Positions 1 through 4,878 of a DNA stretch of 5,251 nt are shown in pieces; the first letter of the stretch is position 1, and each line of letters starts with the position of its first letter. The stretch is from Armatimonadota bacterium (lineage in GTDB: Bacteria > Armatimonadota > SYMT01), in assembly GCA_020696885.1 (NCBI GenBank), contig JAJFMS010000329.1, forward strand, positions 1 to 5,251, given 5' to 3'. The notes below the pieces were generated by a model that searched no databases, was not told the DNA's origin, and worked only from the letters and a program-made list of their open reading frames with translations. The position numbers and the translations under genes are program-made.

Positions 1-222
1 AACGACGGGACGATCGGGCCCGAGGAAGCGCCGCACATCAGCATCCGGATCCTGGGCGAGGCCACTCCGGACCGGAGCCCGAGGCCCGCGAGAACGGGGG
101 GGACGCCCAAAGCGGCGATCCGGCTGACCATCGCACCCGGTGCGCTGCGGCCCGAAACGCTGCCCGCTCCCGCCCGCCCGCCCAGCGACGCACCTGGCCG
201 CGCACCCGGAGGTTTGGACTAA
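1..222 (+). CDS. 3' end of an unidentified protein (N-terminus outside window)
   Basis: Frame 1 is open from the first base to a TAA at 220-222, giving 73 residues with no start in the window. Most codons of the first two thirds end in G or C (ATC, CTG, GAG, CGG, GCC recur), as in the recognisable genes here. The visible part has two short beta-like stretches, around residues 12-19 (HISIRILG) and 39-45 (AAIRLTI). They are separated and followed by Pro/Arg/Ala-rich low-complexity sequence that ends in GRAPGGLD. Such tails are common at the ends of exported or multidomain proteins, but no family is recognisable. A 6-bp hairpin (GAGGTT 209-214 with AACCTC 221-226) spans the stop codon. The same-strand response regulator lies about 360 bp downstream, so they need not form one operon. 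That it is coding is an inference from open frame and codon use only. Confidence 0.5.
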   Translation, partial: NDGTIGPEEAPHISIRILGEATPDRSPRPARTGGTPKAAIRLTIAPGALRPETLPAPARPPSDAPGRAPGGLD

Positions 223-413
223 CCTCTAACTGGTCGATCACAGAACAATACCGCTTGATCGGATAGAAAGGTCCGCTGGCCTGGTGCGCACAACCTACCA
301 CCACGCCGCTCGTTTTCAGCCGGGGCGCTGGTGGGTCGATTGAATGGAGCCAGAGGATTCTTCGCCATCCGAGAGTCGCCGTCACCGTCGCCGCCCGACC
401 CGGCGGTCGGTGG

Positions 414-440
414 CCGGCACCCCGCCAACCCGGGTGCCGG
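414..440 (+). terminator. GC-rich hairpin, possible terminator or leader structure
   Basis: CCGGCACCC (414-422) pairs perfectly with GGGTGCCGG (432-440) across a 9-nt loop, giving a 9-bp stem with eight G-C pairs. No T-tract follows, so it does not meet the usual rule for an intrinsic terminator. It could be a Rho-assisted terminator for the upstream gene, a leader structure of the response regulator, or a chance product of high GC. An adjoining weaker pairing (CCGGG with CCCGG, about 438-453) competes with the right arm. Confidence 0.3.
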
Positions 441-570
441 GGCAAAGCCCGGAACGGTCCGACCAGCAACCTGGCTCTGTTGAAGGAAACCGCCGCGGAT
501 GATGCCTACCGGTTGTCAACGTGAACGGTCCGGCTGGGTCCTCGCCGCTGCGTTTCATGCCGCGGAGACC

Positions 571-575
571 GGAGG
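571..575 (+). promoter_or_regulatory. Ribosome binding site supporting the GTG start at 586
   Basis: GGAGG lies 10 nt before GTG 586. It favours that start over the ATG pair at 499-504, which has only a weak AAGGA at 484-488. Confidence 0.5.
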
Positions 576-585
576 CCCTTGCCCT

Positions 586-975
586 GTGGAGCGACCCAGC
601 GTCCCGCCCTTGCCCCCATCGTCCGTCCGGCGCGTATTGATCGTGGAAGACAACCGGGACGCCGCCGACTCCCTCCACGAACTGTTGGAGCTATGCGGAT
701 ACGAGTTGCGCGTGGCGTACACCGGTCCCGAAGGCGTGGAAGCCGCCCGGACCTTCTCCCCGGACGTAGTGCTCTGCGACATCGGGCTTCCCGGCATCAG
801 CGGCTACGAGGTAGCCCGTACCGTGCTCGCCGCTCCCCGCCCGACCACCCCCCGGTTTATCGCTATCACCGGCTACGGCACGAGTGAAGACCGAGAGCAC
901 GCGCTCGACGCCGGCTTCGAGGAGCACCTGGTGAAGCCCCTGGACTTCGAAGCGCTGCTGCGCCTGCTGCGGTAG
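586..975 (+). CDS. Stand-alone receiver-domain response regulator (CheY-like)
   Basis: This is a 129-residue protein made almost entirely of one receiver (REC) domain, a cytoplasmic switch that accepts phosphate from a histidine kinase. Using the GTG start, the acidic pair is E21-D22 (LIVEDN), the phospho-acceptor is D65 (VVLCDIGLPG), the conserved Thr is T95 (AITGYG) and the conserved Lys is K117 (HLVKP). The site is therefore complete. His, not Tyr or Phe, sits at the CheY Tyr106 position. The protein ends directly after the last helix (FEALLRLLR), with no DNA-binding or enzymatic output domain. The sequence style (VEDNRDAADSL, GFEEHLVKP) is like receivers at the C-terminus of hybrid histidine kinases. 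The same frame extends upstream to ATG 499, adding 29 residues, but that part has mixed third positions and no domain character, so 586 is preferred. No kinase is visible in the window, so its partner is unknown. Confidence 0.86.
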   Translation: MERPSVPPLPPSSVRRVLIVEDNRDAADSLHELLELCGYELRVAYTGPEGVEAARTFSPDVVLCDIGLPGISGYEVARTVLAAPRPTTPRFIAITGYGTSEDREHALDAGFEEHLVKPLDFEALLRLLR

Positions 976-979
976 AGCA

Positions 980-1007
980 TGGGTGTTGGGTATTGGGTGT
1001 TGGGAAG
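980..1007 (+). repeat. 7-bp tandem repeat with G-quadruplex pattern
   Basis: Four consecutive heptamers read TGGGTGT, TGGGTAT, TGGGTGT, TGGGAAG, starting 5 bases after the response regulator stop. The four GGG runs (981-983, 988-990, 995-997, 1002-1004) are each separated by 4 bases (TGTT, TATT, TGTT), which fits the canonical G3-N1-7 quadruplex rule on the coding strand and in the mRNA 3' end. The third heptamer copies the first exactly; the second differs at one base. Confidence 0.75.
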
Positions 1008-1224
1008 AGCTCGCACCGCAGCGCCAACCCTCGGAGCTGGCACCATCACCCGGAAAGGTGCTCCCGTCTCCTGTAGCAGGCGTGTCGCCAGACCGCCTGT
1101 GTCCTCGCCGTCCGCGAACCTTCCCGCAAAGCCGCATTTACTCCTGGAACCGGGAACCGGTATGGGCCCGGCTATACCGCCCAGCATTCGGCGACACAAC
1201 GGTCAGCGACCGTCCGCTCCAGTA

Positions 1225-1255
1225 GACGGCATCATTATTTCATCATGATGCCGTC
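1225..1255. promoter_or_regulatory. Perfect 11-bp inverted repeat in the sigma gene leader
   Basis: GACGGCATCAT (1225-1235) is the exact reverse complement of ATGATGCCGTC (1245-1255), with a 9-nt loop (TATTTCATC). Nested inside is the perfect 10-bp palindrome CATCATGATG (1241-1250). The loop and inner arms form the most AT-rich spot in a GC-rich region. It ends 65 bp before the sigma factor ATG and is not followed by a T-run. It could be an operator, an mRNA leader hairpin, or a terminator for transcripts from the left. Confidence 0.5.
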
Positions 1256-1305
1256 CTCCGCGCCCCGGCACCCAACCAATCCGCCTCCCCCGGCTACTCA
1301 CTGGC

Positions 1306-1310
1306 GAGGA
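1306..1310 (+). promoter_or_regulatory. Ribosome binding site of the ECF sigma gene
   Basis: GAGGA lies 10 nt before ATG 1321 and supports that start. Confidence 0.55.
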
Positions 1311-1320
1311 AACAACCCCT

Positions 1321-1968
1321 ATGGAGCCAGATGAGACGGAGTTGGTAACACGGGTCCGCGCGGGCGACGCGACCGCCTTCGACGCGCTCTACCGGAGCTT
1401 CGGAGCGCGGGTCCTCGGCTTCGCGCTGCGGCTCTCCGAAAACCGCGCAGAGGCGGAGGACCTGGTCCAGGAGGTCTTCATCGCTGCCTACGGCGCCCGC
1501 ACGAGCTATCGCGGGCGGTCCCGGCTGCTCACCTGGCTGCTGGGGATCGCCGCCCGGCGGTGGCGAGACCGCTGCCGCTACGACGCTCGCCGACCCACGG
1601 CGCTGGGCGGCGACGAGCTTCTCGCAGGTCGTCCGGCGACGGGCGCCCGGGTGGAGGAGCAGGTGGTGGAGACCGTGGTGCTGGACCAGGCGCTGGCGGC
1701 GCTGGACGTCCCGTTCCGCGAAGCGCTCCTGCTGGTCCACTCGCAGGGCCTGAGCTATCGCGAGGCCGCACAGGCCCTGGGAGTGCCGATCGGCACCGTG
1801 AAGTGGCGAGTATTTGAAGCGACCCGCCGGCTCCGTCGACACCTGGAAGCATTGGAAGTGCTGGAAGTGCTGGAGCCCGAGGATCGGAAGCCGGAACTGC
1901 TGGAGGAGCAAAGAGATGACGTGCAGCAAGCGCATGGAAGAACGGATCGTTCACTTTGCCGCCGGTGA
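1321..1968 (+). CDS. ECF-family RNA polymerase sigma factor (sigma-70 family)
   Basis: This 215-residue cytoplasmic protein directs RNA polymerase to alternative promoters. The sigma-2 region spans about residues 20-90, with the characteristic AEDLVQEVFIAAY at 45-57 and a Trp/Arg-rich 2.4-like segment (TWLLGIAARRWRDRCR) at 71-86. A variable linker (about 90-118) leads to sigma-4 (about 119-175), where LSYREAAQALGVPIGTVKWRV (144-164) is the helix-turn-helix that reads the -35 element. There is no sigma-1 or sigma-3 region, as expected for an ECF factor. After sigma-4 comes an unusual acidic tail of about 40 residues that begins with LEALEVLEVLEP (175-186), encoded by a 9-bp repeat. The last 17 residues overlap the anti-sigma gene, so the two products should be translationally coupled. 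Typical ECF proteins are about 160-200 residues, so the extra length is the tail. The regulon and exact ECF subgroup cannot be told from sequence. Confidence 0.93.
   Translation: MEPDETELVTRVRAGDATAFDALYRSFGARVLGFALRLSENRAEAEDLVQEVFIAAYGARTSYRGRSRLLTWLLGIAARRWRDRCRYDARRPTALGGDELLAGRPATGARVEEQVVETVVLDQALAALDVPFREALLLVHSQGLSYREAAQALGVPIGTVKWRVFEATRRLRRHLEALEVLEVLEPEDRKPELLEEQRDDVQQAHGRTDRSLCRR
1843..1878 (+). repeat. 9-bp imperfect tandem repeat inside the sigma gene
   Basis: Four in-frame 9-mers, CTGGAAGCA, TTGGAAGTG, CTGGAAGTG and CTGGAGCCC, encode LEA-LEV-LEV-LEP immediately after the sigma-4 helix-turn-helix. Because the unit is a multiple of three, copy-number change would lengthen or shorten the tail without a frameshift. 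Confidence 0.6.
1902..1907 (+). promoter_or_regulatory. Ribosome binding site of the anti-sigma gene, inside the sigma coding region
   Basis: GGAGGA lies 8 nt before ATG 1916. It is a strong site that decides this start over the in-frame upstream ATG at 1814 (which lies in the sigma-4 coding region) and over ATG 1934. Confidence 0.7.
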
Positions 1969-3391
1969 GCTGGCGGCCCCGGAGGCCTGGCTGCTCCGAC
2001 ACCACCTTCGTGCCTGCGAGGCGTGTCAGGGCACCTGGAACCGAACGGAGACGCTCCGGCGGCAACTGCGCGCACGGGCGACGTGCCCAACCGAGCCCAC
2101 GCTCGACGCGCGGGTGTTGGGCTCCCTCTCCGCAGCGAGGGCGGCGCTGAATCCGGTCCCACGGAGGGTGTTTCCCAGCCGCGCCGGGTTAGCGCTCGGA
2201 ACGGTGTCGCTGGTCGCCGCTGCCACGTTCCCACTCTGGGGACCCCTGCCGGGGGTTGCCGCCGGGGACGTCCGCCAGGGCCTGGCCCACGTGAAGCCGT
2301 GGCACGGGCAGGGGTGGAAGACGGTGGACGGCCGGAGGGTGGAGTGGGAGGTATGGGGGCGACGCACTCCTTACCTCTACTGGGCGCGGTTGGGCGACCA
2401 GATCCGCGTGGATAACGGTCGCGAGCGACTGGAAGTCACCACCGTGGAGAGCGGCGGGCGCTCCGGCGTGGTGCTGCGCACCCGCTCCCGGCCGGCGCTG
2501 GACGACTGGACCATCCACCCGGACCGCCTCTTTGCGGCGGGGCCGAAGGAGCCGCACCCTGACAAGGCGGGCTGGCGTACCACTACCTTCACCACGCGTC
2601 TGAAAGGCGAGACACCGCTGGAGGCGCGTACGGTGCAGTTCGTGGTCGACCGGGGCGCGAATGTGCCGATCCAGTACGTGGTCCGCACCGGCGACGAGAG
2701 CACCCCCACCGATAGCCTGACGTTGGATTACGGAGCGGAGCTGCCGCCGTCCGTGACGCAGCCGCGCTGGCCGGAGGGCTACCGCACGATCGACCTGCTG
2801 CAAACGAGTCCGGCTCGCACGACCTCCGCGCCCGGGATGGAGAGTGCCGGAGCCTTCACCGTGCAGGCCACGCCGCTCAGCGTCGACCGGTCCGGGAACG
2901 TGCTGGTGCGCGTTCGGGGCTGGTTAGCCGGCGTGCCGCTGGACACCGACGCGCCGTTCCTGACGTGGGTGTCCGATCAGCAATCAGGAGACTCGGCCCC
3001 TGTCGCCACGGACGAGCGGGGCCGCGACTATCGCTACGTCCCGCTGCAATGGCTGCGACTGCTGCAGCACCTGCGGTTGAACGGGGATCGCCTGATGGTC
3101 TTCGCACCGGTGCAGCCGCTGGGCAGGACGGCCGCGCTGCCGCGCAGGCTGACGCTGAAGCTACGGGTCGCCGCGGCGCCCTCCAATCGGCTCACCCATG
3201 TGCCTGGCTTCGACAGCGTCTCGGTGGAGGAGAGCTTCCGCTGGAACCTGGTGCTACCGGAGCGTCCTGCGCCGCTCCGGCCGGAGCATTGGCTGGGCAC
3301 GGGCTGGCGGGAAGCGGTTAGAAGCACCGGCACCCCGATTGAGAGCATCGAGGACGCCATCGCTCGCCTCCGGGCAACCAAAGGGGAGTAA
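1916..3391 (+). CDS. Zinc-finger anti-sigma-like membrane protein with large exported domain
   Basis: The 491-residue product begins with a zf-HC2/ZAS-like anti-sigma domain: C3, then GEL (17-19), then H30-x3-C34-x2-C37 (HLRACEAC). This arrangement in known families binds zinc and the ECF sigma factor in the cytoplasm. A single hydrophobic segment (about 89-107, AGLALGTVSLVAAATFPLW) should span the membrane, placing residues of about 115-491 outside. That exported part has aromatic-rich beta-like stretches (RRVEWEVWGRRTPYLYWARLG at 140-160; LTLDYGAELPPSV at 268-280) that loosely recall LolA/RseB-type sensor folds, but I cannot assign a family. Start 1916 is chosen for its strong ribosome binding site and because it keeps C3. 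The frame also opens at 1814, but that part overlaps the sigma-4 coding region and has no domain character. It overlaps the sigma gene by 53 bp, the expected partner arrangement. Simple anti-sigma factors are often 80-250 residues, so this is long. Anti-sigma role: likely. Signal sensed: unknown. Confidence 0.85.
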   Translation: MTCSKRMEERIVHFAAGELAAPEAWLLRHHLRACEACQGTWNRTETLRRQLRARATCPTEPTLDARVLGSLSAARAALNPVPRRVFPSRAGLALGTVSLVAAATFPLWGPLPGVAAGDVRQGLAHVKPWHGQGWKTVDGRRVEWEVWGRRTPYLYWARLGDQIRVDNGRERLEVTTVESGGRSGVVLRTRSRPALDDWTIHPDRLFAAGPKEPHPDKAGWRTTTFTTRLKGETPLEARTVQFVVDRGANVPIQYVVRTGDESTPTDSLTLDYGAELPPSVTQPRWPEGYRTIDLLQTSPARTTSAPGMESAGAFTVQATPLSVDRSGNVLVRVRGWLAGVPLDTDAPFLTWVSDQQSGDSAPVATDERGRDYRYVPLQWLRLLQHLRLNGDRLMVFAPVQPLGRTAALPRRLTLKLRVAAAPSNRLTHVPGFDSVSVEESFRWNLVLPERPAPLRPEHWLGTGWREAVRSTGTPIESIEDAIARLRATKGE

Positions 3392-3447
3392 TGGAGTGGT
3401 GGAGTGGTGGAGTGGTGGAGTGGTGGAGTGGTGGAGTGGTGGAGTGG
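3392..3447 (+). repeat. Seven perfect copies of an 8-bp tandem repeat (TGGAGTGG)
   Basis: The unit TGGAGTGG is repeated seven times without any mismatch, starting at the base directly after the anti-sigma TAA (3389-3391); an eighth partial copy diverges at 3451. The array lies between convergent genes. Because 8 is not a multiple of 3, the repeat cycles through all frames and is open in each, producing spurious Trp/Gly/Val-rich (plus) and His/Ser/Pro-rich (minus) reading frames. The GG runs could form two-layer quadruplexes. Perfect identity points to recent expansion or slippage. Confidence 0.95.
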
Positions 3448-3468
3448 TGGGGACCGGAGGGCGGAGGA

Positions 3469-3498
3469 CGGGGGATCCTGACCGAGCAAGATCCCCTG
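3469..3498. terminator. Hairpin between convergent genes, possible bidirectional terminator
   Basis: GGGGATC (3471-3477) pairs with GATCCCC (3490-3496) across a 12-nt loop; flanking bases extend it by one G-T and one C-G pair (3469-3498). It lies 5 bp beyond the DUF1501 stop on the minus strand and about 78 bp beyond the anti-sigma stop on the plus strand, where a shared terminator would be expected. Neither side has a T-run, so factor-independent termination is doubtful. Confidence 0.35.
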
Positions 3499-3503
3499 CC
3501 GTT

Positions 3504-4862
3504 CTACGCCAGGATCTCCTTCGCCACCACGCCCTCCACGTCCGTGAGGCGGAAGTTCCGGCCGGAGTAGCGATAGGTCAGCTTCTCATGGTCCAGGCCC
3601 AGCAGGTGAAGGATGGTGGCGTGCAGGTCGTGCACGCTCATCGGCTTGTCCACGGCTTTGAAGCCGAACTCGTCGGTGGCGCCGTGGACGTAGCCGGCCT
3701 TCACGCCGCCGCCCGCCAGCCACATGCTGAAGCCGTACGGGTTGTGGTCTCGCCCGTTGCCGTTCTCCGAGACGGGGGTGCGGCCGAACTCGCCGCCCCA
3801 GATCACCAGCGTGTCGTCCAGCAGGCCCCGCTGCTTCAGGTCCTGGATCAGCGCCGCCATCGGCTGATCGATCTCGCGGCACTTCTTGCCGATCTCCCGG
3901 TCGATGTTGTCGTGATGGTCCCAGCCGCCGTTGGTGATCTGTACGAACCGGACGCCGTTCTCCACCAGCCGGCGAGCCAGGAGGCAGGCGTTCGCGAAGT
4001 CGCCGTTGCCGTACTGGGCTCGGGTGGCCGCGCTTTCTTTTCGGAGATCGAACGCTTCCGTGGCGGCAAACTGCATCCGGAAGGCGGTCTCCATGGAATG
4101 GATGCGCGCCTCCAGCAGCGGGTCCTCGCCGCGCTGCCGGGAGTGAGCCCGGTTCACGTTCTGGATGAATTGAAGCTGGCGCTCCTGGTCCGCCGGGCTG
4201 AGCCCCCGGTTCCGCAGGTGCGCGATCATCTTCTCCGGATCGTCCTGGCCCATCACGATCGGGGTGCCCTGGTGCTCACCCGGCAGGTAGCCGGATCGTC
4301 CCACGGGGACGAACGTATTGCCCAGTGCCACGAAACCCGGCAGGTTCTGGTTCTCCGTGCCCAGGCCATAGCTCACCCAGGCGCCCACCGCCGGGTGGAT
4401 CTGGTCGATGCGGCCGGAGAGCATGAAGTTGATGGCCGGGCCGTGGTTGGGGTTGGAGCCGTAGACCGACCGCAGCACGCAGAGATCGTCCGCGCAGGTG
4501 CGCAGCCGGGGGAGCAGGTCGCTCATCACGACGTCGCTCTTCCCGCCGGGCTTGAACGCGTGGGGCGAGGGAAGCAGGCCGCCGGTTTTCCGCTCCGTGC
4601 GCAGGTCCACGCTGCCCGGCCGTTGGCCCTGGTACTTCTCGATCGCCGGCTTGGGGTCCAGCATGTCCACGTGCGAAGGGCCGCCGCTCATGAACATGAA
4701 GATCACCCGCTTGGCGCGCGGCGCGAACAACGGGGCGGGCGTGTCCGCGGCGGCGGTGCTGTGGAGCAGATCCGTCAGCGCCAGCGCGCCGAAGCCCATC
4801 CCCACAGACTGCAGTAGCTGCCGGCGGGAGAGGAGGTGAGCGTTATCCGGGAAATGAGGCAT
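3504..4862 (-). CDS. DUF1501 family protein, Tat-exported
   Basis: The 452-residue product matches the DUF1501 family (PF07394), which is related to the alkaline-phosphatase/sulfatase fold; its reaction is not established. Residues 12-33 are a twin-arginine signal (SRRQLLQSVGMGFGALALTDLL), implying export of a folded, perhaps metal-bearing, protein. Family motifs are in order: FMSGGPSHVDMLDPKP (57-72), NPNHGPAINFMLSG (137-150), GGWDHHDN (312-319), WGGEFGRTP (355-363), GRDHNPYGF (370-378) and HDLHATILHLLGLDH (411-425). The Asp, His and Glu residues in these motifs are candidate metal ligands. The length is normal for the family and no motif is missing, so the gene looks intact. Start ATG 4862 has GGAG 6 nt upstream. 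It follows the DUF1553 gene by 16 bp and is almost certainly co-transcribed with it. Family assignment is firm; biochemical role is unknown. Confidence 0.94.
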   Translation of the reverse strand: MPHFPDNAHLLSRRQLLQSVGMGFGALALTDLLHSTAAADTPAPLFAPRAKRVIFMFMSGGPSHVDMLDPKPAIEKYQGQRPGSVDLRTERKTGGLLPSPHAFKPGGKSDVVMSDLLPRLRTCADDLCVLRSVYGSNPNHGPAINFMLSGRIDQIHPAVGAWVSYGLGTENQNLPGFVALGNTFVPVGRSGYLPGEHQGTPIVMGQDDPEKMIAHLRNRGLSPADQERQLQFIQNVNRAHSRQRGEDPLLEARIHSMETAFRMQFAATEAFDLRKESAATRAQYGNGDFANACLLARRLVENGVRFVQITNGGWDHHDNIDREIGKKCREIDQPMAALIQDLKQRGLLDDTLVIWGGEFGRTPVSENGNGRDHNPYGFSMWLAGGGVKAGYVHGATDEFGFKAVDKPMSVHDLHATILHLLGLDHEKLTYRYSGRNFRLTDVEGVVAKEILA

Positions 4863-4868
4863 GGGTGG

Positions 4869-4872
4869 CTCC
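4869..4872 (-). promoter_or_regulatory. Ribosome binding site of the DUF1501 gene
   Basis: On the minus strand GGAG lies 6 nt before ATG 4862, in the short gap after the DUF1553 stop, and supports this start. Confidence 0.55.
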
Positions 4873-4878
4873 GGCGGA

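Larger units (their letters stand above)
223..585. other. Intergenic region with several inverted repeats, no convincing gene
   Basis: No frame here combines a good start, ribosome binding site and G/C-ending codons like the neighbouring genes. Inverted repeats are CGATCA 235-240 with TGATCG 256-261; an interrupted stem of ACCTACCA 293-300 plus CGCC 304-307 against GGCG 324-327 plus TGGTGGGT 329-336 (one G-T pair); and the strong 414-440 hairpin listed separately. None is followed by a T-run. The region may carry the end of the upstream transcript and the promoter and leader of the response regulator, but I cannot place a promoter with confidence. Confidence 0.45.
976..1320. other. Intergenic region upstream of the ECF sigma gene, rich in repeats and dyads
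   Basis: These 345 bases contain no credible gene; the open frames on either strand lack domain character and biased codon use. In order they hold a G-rich 7-bp tandem repeat (980-1007), an imperfect palindrome CAGGCG 1077-1082 with CGCCTG 1094-1099, a tandem GGAACCG pair (1146-1152 and 1153-1159), CGGTAT 1158-1163 with ATACCG 1174-1179, ACGGTC 1199-1204 with GACCGT 1208-1213, and the 11-bp stem at 1225-1255. The sigma gene promoter and leader must lie here unless it is read through from the response regulator. GGAAC is the typical -35 core of ECF promoters, so autoregulation from 1146-1159 is conceivable, but no convincing -10 is seen at the right spacing. Confidence 0.5.

Noticed and set aside
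38..469. A 143-codon minus-strand frame opposite the partial gene and the gap
   Set aside because: It is Arg/Pro/Trp-rich with no domain character, and the plus-strand frame at 1-222 has better codon bias.
499..585. N-terminal extension of the response regulator from ATG 499
   Set aside because: Third positions are mixed, there is no domain content before the receiver, and GTG 586 has GGAGG at 10 nt. It is not excluded.
979..1248. A small plus-strand open frame beginning in the heptamer repeat
   Set aside because: Its start codons come from the tandem repeat, it lacks a ribosome binding site, and its codon use does not match neighbouring genes.
1814..1915. N-terminal extension of the anti-sigma protein from ATG 1814
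   Set aside because: This stretch lies in the sigma-4 coding frame, encodes a Trp/Lys/Cys run produced by the 9-bp repeat, and has no good ribosome binding site; ATG 1916 has GGAGGA at 8 nt.
3392..3447. Octamer array considered as a CRISPR array or as iterons of an origin
   Set aside because: There are no spacers, the units are only 8 bp and directly adjacent, and no replication protein gene is nearby.
3198..4817. A 539-codon open frame on the plus strand through the end of the anti-sigma gene, the octamer array and the antisense of DUF1501
   Set aside because: It is a shadow caused by G/C-rich third positions of the opposite gene; DUF1501 on the minus strand carries all family motifs, and this frame has no domain and begins inside another gene.
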